From: Marinobacterium rhizophilum DSM 18822
GTDB lineage: Bacteria > Pseudomonadota > Gammaproteobacteria > Pseudomonadales > Balneatricaceae
Length of the DNA: 64,000 bases
NCBI RefSeq assembly: GCF_000378045.1
Contig: NZ_KB899109.1
Span: forward strand, 45,037 to 109,036
Direction of reading: 5' to 3'
Shown: positions 18,777 through 29,164 of the stretch, piece by piece
How positions within the stretch are numbered: the first letter of the stretch is position 1
How the letters are laid out: each line of letters begins with the position of its first letter
Translations under genes and position numbers: made by a program
The notes under the pieces: generated by a model
Seen by the model: only the letters and a program-made list of their open reading frames with translations
The model's database searches: none
What the model was told of the DNA's origin: nothing

Positions 18777-19586
18777 ATGGAAAACATCGAAGATTTCATA
18801 ATCAATATCAGTGACTTGAGCTTTTCCCGTGGCGACCGCACCATCTTCCGCGATCTGAACATGCAGATACCGCGCGGCAAGATAACTGCGATCATGGGAC
18901 CCTCGGGCACCGGTAAAACCACTCTTCTCAAGCTGATTGGCGGTCAGCTGCTGCCTGACACCGGGCGCATTGAGGTTGAGGGGAGCAATATACCCACTCT
19001 GTCGCGCTCGGATCTGTTTGAAGTGCGCGCCCGCATGGGCATGCTGTTCCAGAGCGGGGCGCTGTTCACCGACATGTCCGTCTTCGAGAACGTCGCATTT
19101 CCGCTGCGGGTGCATACCGACTTGCCGCAGGACATGATCCGGGATGTGGTGCTCATGAAGTTGCAGGCCGTTGGGCTGCGCGGTGCACGGCACCTCATGC
19201 CGAGTGAACTGTCCGGCGGCATGTCGCGGCGCGTGGCGCTGGCGCGTGCCATCGTGCTGGATCCCCATATTGTCATGTATGACGAGCCTTTTACCGGGCA
19301 GGATCCCATTGCCATGGGGGTGCTGGTCAATCTGATTCGCCGCCTGAACCAGGCACTGGGGCACACCAGCATTATTGTTTCACATGACATTCAGGAAACC
19401 CTTGGTATAGCTGATTACATCTACCTCGTATCGGGTGGTTCGGTGATTGCCCGCGGCACCCCGGCCGAACTCAGGGCCGACGAGTCGGAACAGGTGAAGC
19501 AGTTTATGCACGGGCTGCCTGATGGCCCAGTCGCGTTCCATTTTCCGGCTGATGACTATCAGACCGAACTGATGAAAGGGTTGTAA
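18777..19586 (+). CDS. mlaF: Phospholipid ABC transporter ATPase MlaF
   Basis: MlaF is the ATPase of MlaFEDB, which moves phospholipids between the inner membrane and the periplasmic carrier MlaC to keep outer-membrane asymmetry. I start at the ATG at 18777, giving 269 residues. Walker A is GPSGTGKTT (residues 41-49), the signature is LSGGMSRR and Walker B is IVMYDEPFTGQDP. The C-terminus (HFPADDYQTELMKGL) matches the MlaB-interacting tail of the family. mlaE starts 3 bases after the stop. Confidence 0.96.
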   Translation: MENIEDFIINISDLSFSRGDRTIFRDLNMQIPRGKITAIMGPSGTGKTTLLKLIGGQLLPDTGRIEVEGSNIPTLSRSDLFEVRARMGMLFQSGALFTDMSVFENVAFPLRVHTDLPQDMIRDVVLMKLQAVGLRGARHLMPSELSGGMSRRVALARAIVLDPHIVMYDEPFTGQDPIAMGVLVNLIRRLNQALGHTSIIVSHDIQETLGIADYIYLVSGGSVIARGTPAELRADESEQVKQFMHGLPDGPVAFHFPADDYQTELMKGL

Positions 19587-19589
19587 AGG

Positions 19590-20372
19590 ATGCTGGATCG
19601 CCTTCAGGCGCTGGGCCATATCGGGCTGGAAGGGTTGTCTGCCCTTGGCCGCTCCGGGTCGTTGCTGGCGCATGCACTTATCGCGCGGCCCCAGCCGATG
19701 CTGATGTTTCCGCTGTTGCTGAAGCAGATCTACTTCGTGGGTGTGCTGTCGCTGGTTATCATTCTGGTGTCGGGCACCTTTATCGGCATGGTGCTGGGCC
19801 TGCAGGGCTACACCATCCTGGTCAGCTATGGCTCCGAGCAGGCCGTTGGTCAGATGGTGGCGCTGAGCCTGGTGCGTGAGCTTGGGCCCGTGGTAACGGC
19901 CCTGCTGTTTGCCGGTCGAGCCGGCTCCGCGCTGACCGCTGAAATTGGCCTGATGAAGGCCACCGAGCAATTGTCCAGCATGGAGATGATTGGGGTTGAT
20001 CCCTATCGGCGCATTATTGCACCGCGTTTCTGGGCCGGGTTTATCTGTCTGCCAATCCTGGCAGCCATTTTCTCAACGGTTGGTGTCTGGGGCGGAGCCC
20101 TGGTCAGCATTGACTGGCTGGGAATCTATGAGGGTTCTTTCTGGGCCAATATGCAGCATTCCGTGGACTTCTATGATGATGTCCTTAACGGCCTGATCAA
20201 GGCGGTGTCGTTTGGTTTCGTGGTGACCTGGGTTGCGGTATACCAGGGTTATGACTGCGTGCCGACCTCCGAGGGGATCAGTCAGGCGACAACGCGTACC
20301 GTGGTGTATGCGTCGTTATGGGTGCTGGGGCTGGACTTTATTCTCACCGCTTTGATGTTTGGAGATCTGTAA
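19590..20372 (+). CDS. mlaE: Phospholipid ABC transporter permease MlaE
   Basis: MlaE is the membrane subunit of MlaFEDB. The 260-residue product has the MlaE-family pattern: an interface helix, five or so membrane segments, the [31 protein letters not shown] coupling region and the conserved [19 protein letters not shown] motif. It sits between mlaF and mlaD with only 3 and 1 intervening bases. Confidence 0.97.
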   Translation: MLDRLQALGHIGLEGLSALGRSGSLLAHALIARPQPMLMFPLLLKQIYFVGVLSLVIILVSGTFIGMVLGLQGYTILVSYGSEQAVGQMVALSLVRELGPVVTALLFAGRAGSALTAEIGLMKATEQLSSMEMIGVDPYRRIIAPRFWAGFICLPILAAIFSTVGVWGGALVSIDWLGIYEGSFWANMQHSVDFYDDVLNGLIKAVSFGFVVTWVAVYQGYDCVPTSEGISQATTRTVVYASLWVLGLDFILTALMFGDL

Positions 20373-20373
20373 A

Positions 20374-20832
20374 ATGCGTACGAGGGTGGTTGAGATCAGT
20401 GTCGGCGGCTTCATGCTGACAGGGATCCTGGCATTGATTCTGCTGGCACTGAATGTCAGCGGTCTGAAAATGTCTGATAGCGGGAGCAGCTATCGCGTGT
20501 TGGCACGGTTTGAAAACATTGGTGGGCTTGCGCCCAGGGCAAAGGTAACGCTGTCTGGTGTCCAGATTGGTCAGGTACGGTCAATTACGATTGACGATCG
20601 TCTGCTGATGGCGGTGGTGGAGATGGATATCAACGATTCGGTGGACTATCTGAGTCGTGACAGCTCGGCACAGATTCTTACCGCGGGTCTTTTGGGCGAA
20701 CAGTATATCGGCATTACGCCCGGCGCCGATGAGGAAATGCTCGAAGACGGCGATGCGCTTGAAAATACCCAGTCGGCGCTGGTGCTGGAAAACCTGGTAA
20801 GCAAGTTTCTTTTCAACAAGGTTAGTGAGTGA
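20374..20832 (+). CDS. mlaD: Phospholipid-binding MCE protein MlaD
   Basis: MlaD forms the hexameric periplasmic MCE ring on top of MlaFE. I start at the ATG at 20374 (ribosome site GGAG in the end of mlaE), giving 152 residues. An N-terminal membrane helix (about 7-26) is followed by a single MCE domain (about 37-115; YRVLARFENIGGLAPRAKV and the AGLLGEQYIGITPG strand) and a short C-terminal helix. It is shorter than E. coli MlaD, as in pseudomonads. Confidence 0.95.
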   Translation: MRTRVVEISVGGFMLTGILALILLALNVSGLKMSDSGSSYRVLARFENIGGLAPRAKVTLSGVQIGQVRSITIDDRLLMAVVEMDINDSVDYLSRDSSAQILTAGLLGEQYIGITPGADEEMLEDGDALENTQSALVLENLVSKFLFNKVSE

Positions 20833-20840
20833 GGTCTGTC

Positions 20841-21494
20841 ATGAAACGATTGCTAACAAGCGTTGCGTTGATGTGTTCGCTGCTGCTGTCGGCATTGCCG
20901 GCGCAGGCCAGCTGGGAAGCGGCCAGTGATGTGGTTGAGAAAGTGACCAATGATATGGTGGCGCTGCTGGAAGAGGGCGTGGATATCAATGACGAGGCGT
21001 CGCTCAGTGCTGCCATGGGGCGGGTTGAGAAGCGTCTGGACGGGGTGATTGATTTTAACTACATCTCGCAGCGCGTGATGGGCAAGTTCTATCGTCGCGC
21101 GAATGATGCCGAACGGGCCCACTTTGCGGCAGTTTTCAAGCACACAATGGTCAAGACCTACACCAAGGCGCTGGCCGGGTTTGAAATCAACCGTGTTGAG
21201 GTTGCCGCGCAAGGTCCCGAGAGCCCCGAGCCGGACAAGCAGGTTGTCACGCTGGATGTTTACTCCGGTGCCGGCACCAAGTACAGCCTGGTCAATTACA
21301 TGCTGGAACGCGACGGTACCTGGCAGCTGGTCAACGTGATCCTTGACGGCATCAACCTGCGTCTGACGTTTACCAATCAGTTTGCCGACCTGGCCGAGCG
21401 CAATAACGGTAATATCCAGCGGGTAATTGATAGCTGGGAGGGTCAGGTTGACAGTCAGGCAGGCAATCAGGTGACCAAATCCGAGGGTAGCTGA
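20841..21494 (+). CDS. mlaC: Periplasmic phospholipid-binding protein MlaC
   Basis: MlaC ferries phospholipids between the outer-membrane MlaA complex and MlaFEDB. Starting at 20841 the product has 217 residues with a clear signal peptide (KRLLTSVALMCSLLLSAL, cleavage near AQA-S at about 22). The mature part matches the Tol_Tol_Ttg2 family: DFNYISQRVMGKFYRRA, then YSLVNYMLERDGTWQLVNV near the C-terminus. It overlaps mlaB by one base (TGATG). Confidence 0.95.
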   Translation: MKRLLTSVALMCSLLLSALPAQASWEAASDVVEKVTNDMVALLEEGVDINDEASLSAAMGRVEKRLDGVIDFNYISQRVMGKFYRRANDAERAHFAAVFKHTMVKTYTKALAGFEINRVEVAAQGPESPEPDKQVVTLDVYSGAGTKYSLVNYMLERDGTWQLVNVILDGINLRLTFTNQFADLAERNNGNIQRVIDSWEGQVDSQAGNQVTKSEGS

Positions 21495-21790
21495 TGCAGG
21501 CCTCTGTCGAAGTGCGCGCTGCCGATGAGGTGGCGCTGAGCGGTGACCTGCGTTTCTCCACGGTATCGGCGGTGCGCGAGCGCCTCGAGCGATTGATAGC
21601 GACGGGTGAGTCGCTCTGTGTGGTCGATTTTGCTGCCGTTGCCAGCGTCGACAGCGCCGCGTTGTCGCTCTGGCTGTGCTGCCTGCGCGAAGCGCAGGAG
21701 CACAATGTCAGCCTGCAGGCCCGCAATGTGCCTGATGATTTGCTGTCAATTGCCCGTCTTGTCGGCCTGAGTCACCTGTTCAGCGAATAA
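21494..21790 (+). CDS. mlaB: STAS-domain protein MlaB
   Basis: MlaB is the small cytosolic STAS subunit that stabilises the MlaF ATPase dimer. The 98-residue product has the STAS fold with the conserved DFAAVASVDSAALSLWLCCLREA segment containing the serine of the anti-anti-sigma-like motif. Its start overlaps the mlaC stop, and it ends the mla operon. The 123 bases after it contain a weak GAGGCT/AGCCTC inverted repeat. Confidence 0.93.
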   Translation: MQASVEVRAADEVALSGDLRFSTVSAVRERLERLIATGESLCVVDFAAVASVDSAALSLWLCCLREAQEHNVSLQARNVPDDLLSIARLVGLSHLFSE

Positions 21791-21913
21791 CGTACAGTGA
21801 CTGTTGTTTAAGAGGCTTGGGCCAGCCTCCTTGCCCGGCGTCGCGTTTTGGCTCTCATTCGGCTATTATTCTGCGCCTTGTTTTGATTTGAAGAATGAGT
21901 GTTGGAGAGCGGT

Positions 21914-23444
<1,531 letters not shown>

Positions 23445-23463
23445 CAGGGGGCACCACAGACCA

Positions 23464-24108
23464 ATGACACAACCGTTGACCATTGCGCTTTCCAAGGGGC
23501 GCATTCTGAAGGAAACCCTGCCTCTGCTGGAGGCGGCGGGCATCGTGCCGGCTGAGGATATTTTCAGCAGCCGCAAGCTGATTTTCGATACCAACCAGGA
23601 TCATGTAAAGCTGGTGGTTATTCGCGCCACGGACGTGCCGACCTACGTTGAGTATGGTGGTGCGGACATGGGTATCTCCGGTAAGGATGTACTGCTGGAA
23701 CACGGCGGCGAAGGGCTTTACGAGCCGCTGGATCTGGAGATCGCCGTTTGCAAGCTGATGACGGCGGGCCTGGTCAAGGCGGCTCCGGTGAAGGGCCGCC
23801 TGCGCATTGCCACCAAGTTCGTTAACCTGACCCGCGAGTACTTCGCGCGCCAGGGGCTGCAGGTCGATATCATCAAGCTCTATGGCGCCATGGAACTGGC
23901 GCCGATCATGGGGCTGGCCGATCAGATTGTGGACATCGTCGATACCGGCAATACGCTACGGGCAAACGGTCTCGAGCCGCTGGAGCTGATCGCCCCTATC
24001 AGCTCGCGACTGGTGGTTGGCCAGGCCTCGATGAAAATGAAATACGACCTGATACAGCCGATCGTCGACAGCATGGCCCAGGCCGTTGCGGCGCGGCGCG
24101 GAGGTTAA
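23464..24108 (+). CDS. hisG: ATP phosphoribosyltransferase, short form HisG
   Basis: HisG condenses ATP with PRPP in the first step of histidine synthesis. The ATG at 23464 starts the protein at [12 protein letters not shown], giving 214 residues. This is the short form, lacking the C-terminal regulatory domain, so a HisZ partner should be encoded elsewhere. The PRPP-binding [14 protein letters not shown] segment is visible. hisD begins 3 bases after the stop; hisC, often third, is not here. Confidence 0.97.
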   Translation: MTQPLTIALSKGRILKETLPLLEAAGIVPAEDIFSSRKLIFDTNQDHVKLVVIRATDVPTYVEYGGADMGISGKDVLLEHGGEGLYEPLDLEIAVCKLMTAGLVKAAPVKGRLRIATKFVNLTREYFARQGLQVDIIKLYGAMELAPIMGLADQIVDIVDTGNTLRANGLEPLELIAPISSRLVVGQASMKMKYDLIQPIVDSMAQAVAARRGG

Positions 24109-24111
24109 GCA

Positions 24112-25422
24112 ATGTCAGAACTGAATATTCAGCGCCTGGATGCCACCGCAGCGGACTTCGATGCCTCCCTGCAGCAGTTACTGGCCTGGGAGTCGGTGTC
24201 CGATGCCGGCGTTAACGCGATCGTGGATGAAATTCTTGCGCGCGTACGCCGCGAGGGTGATGCCGCGGTAGTGGAGTACAGCAAGCGCTTCGACCGTCTG
24301 GATGTCAGCACCATGGCTGAGCTGGAGCTGAGCCGTGAACGTCTGGAGCAGGCGCTGGAACAGCTGCCCAAGGCACAGCGCAGCGCACTGGAAGAGGCGG
24401 CGACACGTGTACGCGAATACCACGAGCGCCAGAAAAGCGACTCCTGGAGCTACACCGAAGCCGATGGCACCATGCTGGGCCAGAAAGTCACGCCTATGGA
24501 CCGGGTGGGCATTTATGTGCCCGGTGGCAAGGCGTCCTATCCGTCGTCGGTACTGATGAATGCCTTGCCGGCCAAGGTGGCCGGTGTCGGCGAGATCATC
24601 ATGGTCGTGCCGACTCCGGGTGGTGAACTGAACGAGCTGGTGCTGGCAGCGGCGGCCCTGGCCGGGGTTGACCGGGTGTTCTGCATCGGCGGCGCCCAGG
24701 CCGTGGCGGCGCTGGCCTATGGCACAGAAACGGTACCGCGAGTCGACAAGATCGTGGGCCCTGGCAACATTTTTGTCGCGACGGCCAAGCGTGCGGTCTT
24801 TGGTGTTGTCGGTATCGACATGATTGCCGGGCCTTCCGAGATCCTGGTGCTCTGTGATGGCAGCACCGATCCGGACTGGATTGCCATGGACCTGTTTTCT
24901 CAGGCCGAGCATGACGAAGACGCGCAGTCGATCCTGGTGAGCCCGAATGCCGATTATCTGGATCGGGTCGAGCAGAGCATATTGCGCCTGCTGCCCACCA
25001 TGGAAAGGCGCGAGATTATTGAAGCCTCGCTGCGTAACCGTGCGGCACTGATCCGTGTGGAAGATATGGCACAGGCCGTCGACGTGGCCAACCGTATCGC
25101 GCCGGAGCATCTGGAGCTGGCGGTGGATAATCCCGAGGCGCTGGTACCTGACATCCGTCATGCCGGTGCCATTTTCATGGGGCATTACACGGCAGAGGCA
25201 CTGGGCGATTACTGCGCCGGTCCGAACCACGTACTGCCGACATCCGGTACAGCGCGTTTTTCGTCACCGCTGGGTGTGTATGATTTTCAGAAGCGCTCGT
25301 CGCTGATTCAATTCTCCGCCGACGGTGCGTCGAAGATGGGTGAAGTCGCGTCCATTCTGGCGCGTGGTGAAGGTCTTACGGCCCATGCCCGCTCAGCTGA
25401 ATACCGTATCAAGCCAGACTGA
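24112..25422 (+). CDS. hisD: Histidinol dehydrogenase HisD
   Basis: HisD is the zinc-dependent NAD+ enzyme that oxidises L-histidinol to histidine in two steps. The 436-residue product has [14 protein letters not shown], the zinc-site QAEHDEDAQ and the catalytic-base region [11 protein letters not shown], and ends in the standard [10 protein letters not shown] tail. A GGAGG ribosome site lies in the end of hisG. A strong terminator follows, so the ibaG-murA-hisGD block ends here. Confidence 0.98.
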   Translation: MSELNIQRLDATAADFDASLQQLLAWESVSDAGVNAIVDEILARVRREGDAAVVEYSKRFDRLDVSTMAELELSRERLEQALEQLPKAQRSALEEAATRVREYHERQKSDSWSYTEADGTMLGQKVTPMDRVGIYVPGGKASYPSSVLMNALPAKVAGVGEIIMVVPTPGGELNELVLAAAALAGVDRVFCIGGAQAVAALAYGTETVPRVDKIVGPGNIFVATAKRAVFGVVGIDMIAGPSEILVLCDGSTDPDWIAMDLFSQAEHDEDAQSILVSPNADYLDRVEQSILRLLPTMERREIIEASLRNRAALIRVEDMAQAVDVANRIAPEHLELAVDNPEALVPDIRHAGAIFMGHYTAEALGDYCAGPNHVLPTSGTARFSSPLGVYDFQKRSSLIQFSADGASKMGEVASILARGEGLTAHARSAEYRIKPD

Positions 25423-25430
25423 TACTCAAC

Positions 25431-25466
25431 ACGGCTGCAGCACCGCGGGTGCTGACAGCCGTTTTT
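25431..25466 (+). terminator. Terminator after hisD
   Basis: A long stem (ACGGCTG...CAGCCGT with inner AGCACC/GGTGCT) followed by TTTTTATT begins 9 bases after the hisD stop. It separates hisD from the convergent protease gene. Confidence 0.9.
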
Positions 25467-25479
25467 ATTCCTTCCTGTC

Positions 25480-26634
25480 TTAACGTTCGCCTTCCTGCGG
25501 ACGCTCTCCTATCTGCACCTCAAGCTGCATTGGTGTGCCGTTGCGCAGAATGTCGATGCTGGTCGATTGGCCGGGCTTGAACGTTGCTATGCGGTTCATG
25601 GCTGTACGACTGTCGCTGATCGGGTCTTGGTTAATCGCCGTCATGATATCGCCTGGCTGCAGGCCAGCCATGTGGGCAGGGCCATTGCGAAAGATACCGG
25701 CGATGACCAGCCCCTGGGCGTTGTCGAGGCCAAAGCTTTCGGCCAGGCGCGGCGTCAGCTCCTGAACCTCTACCCCTATCCAGCCCCGAATAACCCGCTG
25801 GTGCTCGATCAGGTCCTGCATGACCTGGCGTGCCAGGTTGGAAGGAATGGCGAAGCCGATGCCCTGGGAACCCCCGGACTTGGAAAAGATGGCCGAGTTT
25901 ATGCCGATCAGGTTACCGTAGGCGTCGATCAGGGCACCGCCGGAGTTGCCTGGATTGATGGCTGCATCGGTCTGAATGAAGTCTTCGTAGGTATTGAGTC
26001 CCAGGCTGTTGCGCCCGGTTGCGCTGATAATGCCCATGGTGACCGTTTGGCCGACGCCGTAGGGGTTGCCTATGGCGAGGACTACATCGCCGATGCGTTT
26101 GGCCTCAGAAGAGGTGAGGGAGATGCTGGGCAGGTCGGGCAGCTGTATTTTAAGGACGGCAAGGTCCGTTTCCGGATCTGTGCCGATAACCTGTGCCGGG
26201 GCTTCGCGCCCGTCGCGCAGGGCAACCAGCACGCTGTCGGCATTGGCGATGACATGATTATTGGTGACGATAAAACCCTGGGCGCTGAGAATGACACCGG
26301 AGCCGAGGCTGGATTCGATCCGGTCACGCTGCGGCTGGTTGCCTGAACCAAAAAAGTTGCGAAAGAAGGGGTCGGCGCTCAGTGCATTCTCCTGGGGCTT
26401 TACCAGGGTGCGGGTGTAGATGTTAACGACGGCCGGTGCCGCCGTGGCAACGGCGTCGGCATAGGACACCGGGCCATTGCCTGGACCGGCGGATTCTGCC
26501 TTGGGGGGCTGGGCTTCACGGATTTCGACGGTCGTTACCGGCGGGCTGAGCAAGTCGGGAAAGAGCTGCAGGATCACTACCGCCGCCAGTATGCCGGTAA
26601 TGATTGGCCAGATCAGATAGGAAGTCTTTCGCAT
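25480..26634 (-). CDS. DegS/AlgW-type periplasmic serine protease
   Basis: This is an HtrA-family protease anchored in the inner membrane with one PDZ domain. By family it would cleave an anti-sigma factor (RseA/MucA) when outer-membrane proteins misfold. The ATG at 26634 gives 384 residues: an N-terminal membrane helix (about 4-26), a trypsin-like domain with catalytic His in TNNHVIA, Asp in ETDLAVLK and Ser in NPGNSGGAL, then a single PDZ domain (about 275-375). One PDZ rather than two separates it from DegP. AlgW and DegS cannot be told apart here, so no symbol is given. It is divergent from the Nif3-like gene (83-base gap). Confidence 0.92.
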   Translation of the reverse strand: MRKTSYLIWPIITGILAAVVILQLFPDLLSPPVTTVEIREAQPPKAESAGPGNGPVSYADAVATAAPAVVNIYTRTLVKPQENALSADPFFRNFFGSGNQPQRDRIESSLGSGVILSAQGFIVTNNHVIANADSVLVALRDGREAPAQVIGTDPETDLAVLKIQLPDLPSISLTSSEAKRIGDVVLAIGNPYGVGQTVTMGIISATGRNSLGLNTYEDFIQTDAAINPGNSGGALIDAYGNLIGINSAIFSKSGGSQGIGFAIPSNLARQVMQDLIEHQRVIRGWIGVEVQELTPRLAESFGLDNAQGLVIAGIFRNGPAHMAGLQPGDIMTAINQDPISDSRTAMNRIATFKPGQSTSIDILRNGTPMQLEVQIGERPQEGER

Positions 26635-26717
26635 GGGCAGCTCGGGTGATTGTGCTATGAAATCATGCAATTATACGGCTAGAGCTTGGCTGTTGTGAAA
26701 TATGGAATCATAAGTGT

Positions 26718-27479
26718 ATGTCTATCGAACTGAATGAGCTGGTGCGTTACTGCGATACGTTGCTGCAAAGCAACAGCATTTCCGATTACTGCCCCAATGG
26801 GCTTCAGGTGGAAGGGCGTTCCCAGGTAAAACGCATCCTCTGTGGTGTCACGGCCAGTCAGGCCCTGCTGGATGAGGCTGTCGCCTGGCAGGCTGACCTG
26901 GTACTGGTACACCATGGCTATTTCTGGAAAGGCGAGGACAGCCGTATTCGCGGTGTCAAAAAGCGCCGACTTGCGACCTTGCTAAAACATGATATCAGTC
27001 TGCTGGCTTACCATCTGCCGCTGGATGTGCACCCGGTTTATGGCAATAACGTGCAACTGGCAGCACGACTGGGTCTGGCGATCGAAGGCTCACTGGAGCC
27101 TGGCAATCCGCGTGCGGTCGGGTTGGCCGGGCGGCTGGATACCCCGCTGACGCTCACCGAGTTTGCCGCCCGCATCGAGGCTGTATTGGGCCGGGAGCCG
27201 CTGTGTATCAAGGGGGGGGAGCAGCCGGTCGAGCGGATTGGCTGGTGCACCGGCGCTGCCCAGGGGTATATCGAGCAGGCCGCCGAACTGGGGCTCGATG
27301 CCTATCTTTCAGGGGAAATTTCGGAGCCTACGGTACACAGTGCGCGGGAGCATGGCGTGCATTACATCGCCGCCGGACATCACGCAACAGAACGTTACGG
27401 CGTGCAGTCGCTGGGGGAGCATCTGGCGCAGCATTTTGGTTTGCAGTGGCGCTTTGCCGATATCGACAATCCGGTTTGA
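26718..27479 (+). CDS. Nif3-like dinuclear metal center protein (YbgI family)
   Basis: The 253-residue product belongs to the NIF3/YbgI family of toroidal hexamers with a dinuclear metal site; some members are GTP cyclohydrolase 1 type 2-like, but the physiological reaction is unsettled. The metal-binding His pair is seen in VLVHHGYFWKGED, the DYCPNGLQVEG N-terminal signature is present, and the C-terminal part contains YIAAGHHATERYGV. It is divergent from the DegS-like protease and convergent with zapG. Confidence 0.92.
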   Translation: MSIELNELVRYCDTLLQSNSISDYCPNGLQVEGRSQVKRILCGVTASQALLDEAVAWQADLVLVHHGYFWKGEDSRIRGVKKRRLATLLKHDISLLAYHLPLDVHPVYGNNVQLAARLGLAIEGSLEPGNPRAVGLAGRLDTPLTLTEFAARIEAVLGREPLCIKGGEQPVERIGWCTGAAQGYIEQAAELGLDAYLSGEISEPTVHSAREHGVHYIAAGHHATERYGVQSLGEHLAQHFGLQWRFADIDNPV

Positions 27480-27578
27480 CACTCGTCGGCCGAACAGCCA
27501 TTCCCCTGCCGGTGTTGTGTGCGGCATCTTTGCAGTATAGGCGCGGCGCTACGATTGCCGTAGGTGCCGCGCAGCGGT

Positions 27579-28202
27579 TCAGGCGTCGGTACTGGCCGGT
27601 TTGGCCTGCACTTTTTCTTTCTCTTGTGCCTTAGCCTTTTCTTTCTCTTGTGCCTTAGCCTTTTCTTTCTCTTTCAGCGCGGCGAGGTCAGCCGGGTTGG
27701 TCACTGGCTCCTCTCCGTTGTCGTCAACCTCGACATCAAGGCCGTAGGCCTCAGACAGCATGCCTTTCTCGTTGCCTGACTTGGCGGCGTAGTCCCTTGG
27801 CGGTTCAGGAATCTTTTCCGCTTCCTCGTTAGGAACAACATCGGTGACGACTGGAATAGGGGCGTCCGACGCTTCCGGTGCGGCTGTTAGCCTGGCTTGC
27901 GCGCTTTCTTTCAGCGCGAGGCTCGCGGTGTCGCTGTCACAGAGTGACTGGGCGCCGCTGGCCAGGTGCTGGTGCACTTCCCTGTAGGTGTTGGTGAGCT
28001 GATTAACCAGTTCAGCGGTTTTCTCAAAGTGCTCGGTGACGTCCTGCTTGTAGGTCGTCAGTTCCGCTTTGGTTTCATCAAGTTGATCGCTCAGAGTCTG
28101 GCGCTGATTTGCATCAGAGCCCGAGCGTCCCAGCAGATAACCGATCAGGCCGCCTGCCGCCAGCGCGACGGCGCCAATGATCCATATACTGTTTTCTTCC
28201 AC
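27579..28202 (-). CDS. zapG: DUF1043 protein ZapG/YhcB with a charged repeat tail
   Basis: YhcB/ZapG is a small inner-membrane protein with a cytosolic coiled coil, linked to division and envelope synthesis. I choose the GTG at 28202, seven bases after GAGG, over the TTG at 28208 that abuts the ribosome site; this gives 207 residues. One N-terminal membrane helix (about 5-22), then a coiled coil with the family segment LVNQLTNTYREVHQHLASGA, then an acidic region. Unlike E. coli YhcB (about 130 residues) it carries a C-terminal Lys/Glu/Ala/Gln tail made from a 24-bp tandem repeat. In E. coli yhcB is next to degQ/degS; here the Nif3-like gene lies between. Confidence 0.85.
   Translation of the reverse strand: MEENSIWIIGAVALAAGGLIGYLLGRSGSDANQRQTLSDQLDETKAELTTYKQDVTEHFEKTAELVNQLTNTYREVHQHLASGAQSLCDSDTASLALKESAQARLTAAPEASDAPIPVVTDVVPNEEAEKIPEPPRDYAAKSGNEKGMLSEAYGLDVEVDDNGEEPVTNPADLAALKEKEKAKAQEKEKAKAQEKEKVQAKPASTDA
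27613..27672. repeat. 24-bp tandem repeat inside the zapG tail
   Basis: Two exact 24-bp units (27613-27636 and 27637-27660) and half of a third (27661-27672). On the coding strand each unit encodes eight residues (A-K-A-Q-E-K-E-K in cyclic order), so copy changes keep the reading frame. Confidence 0.95.
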
Positions 28203-28293
28203 AGTCAATCCTCACCTGGAATTTGAACCGAAATCGTAGGATAAAACAATCGCTGGCCCAAGCCTACCGGCAGCATGGCGGTGGATGCAAGCT

Positions 28294-29037
28294 TCAGTGG
28301 CTGTTGCCGGCCGGGGTCATGCTGTCAGTGCCGAGATGCTGACGCAGGTCATTGAGTTGCTCGGTGACAATGGCACAGGCGGCATCGGCATCACGGCTTT
28401 CGAGCGCATCAATCAGGCGCTGGTGCTGCCGGCTTACATGGGTCCGGTCGCGAAAGCGATGCGCCACCATGTTCGTGACCGGCTGCAGCGCCTCGATGAC
28501 TGAATACATCACGAAGCCGAGCAGGCGGTTACCGCTTGCATCGACCAGGGTGCGGTGCAGCGCCACATCGGAGGCGCAAAAGTCCTCGGCACTGAGGTTG
28601 CTGTCCCGCTGGATTTCCAGCTGCTGTCGCATGCGGGCCAGCTGTTCCTCGGTGCGGTTGAGCGCTGCCAGTCGACAGCACTGGCTTTCCAGCAGCTCGC
28701 GCGCCTGTAGCACCTCGTCCATATTGAAAGCGTCCATGCCGACCAGCAGGGTGGTCGCGCAGGTAAGGGATTCACTCAGGTCCTTGACGCTGGGGCAGTT
28801 GATAAAGGTGCCGCCGGTGGGGCCGCGCTTTGAGCGGATCAGGTTCTGGGCCGCGAGGATCTTCAGGGCTTCGCGGATGGTGGGTCGTGATACGCCAAAG
28901 CGCAGTGCCAGTTCGTCTTCGGTGGGCAGGCGGTCATCGGCACGCAGCTCGCCCTCCACGATGGCACGGCGCAACTGGTCGGCGATCTGGCGAGAAAGGT
29001 TGTCCCGTTTTACTGGCGCGAAGGTAGAAGTTGTCAT
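28294..29037 (-). CDS. FadR-subfamily GntR transcriptional regulator
   Basis: The 247-residue product has an N-terminal winged helix-turn-helix of the GntR type (RLPTEDELALRFGVSRPTIREALKILAAQNLI, about 41-72) and an all-helical FCD effector domain with the metal-binding pattern Asp...His...His (SDVALHRTLVDASGN, later the THVSRQHQRLIDAL helix). It is divergent from acuI across a 127-base region that contains two near-identical 19-bp operator-like sites, so it probably controls acuI and itself. The ligand is unknown; an organic acid or acyl-CoA related to acrylate/propionate metabolism is an inference from the neighbour. Confidence 0.88.
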   Translation of the reverse strand: MTTSTFAPVKRDNLSRQIADQLRRAIVEGELRADDRLPTEDELALRFGVSRPTIREALKILAAQNLIRSKRGPTGGTFINCPSVKDLSESLTCATTLLVGMDAFNMDEVLQARELLESQCCRLAALNRTEEQLARMRQQLEIQRDSNLSAEDFCASDVALHRTLVDASGNRLLGFVMYSVIEALQPVTNMVAHRFRDRTHVSRQHQRLIDALESRDADAACAIVTEQLNDLRQHLGTDSMTPAGNSH

Positions 29038-29079
29038 CTGGTCTCCCTGTTGTGGGGCTAGTATTCCACAGTGGGGGCG

Positions 29080-29143
29080 ATTTGTTAATTCGCTTTACAA
29101 ATAGACAAATGGGTCTTAATGTTAATTCGTCTTACAAATTAAC
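29080..29143 (+). promoter_or_regulatory. acuI promoter with two operator-like repeats
   Basis: A -35 TTTACA (29094-29099) and -10 TAATGT (29117-29122) are spaced by 17 bases. A 19-bp sequence beginning GTTAATTCG and ending TTACAAAT occurs at 29084-29102 and again at 29121-29139, differing at two bases. The first overlaps the -35 and sits in an ATTTGT/ACAAAT inverted repeat (29080-29102); the second starts in the -10 and sits in a GTTAAT/ATTAAC inverted repeat (29121-29143). The arrangement suits repression by the divergent GntR protein. The binding protein is inferred. Confidence 0.7.
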
Positions 29144-29164
29144 GACAGGGTATTCGGAGGCGAT

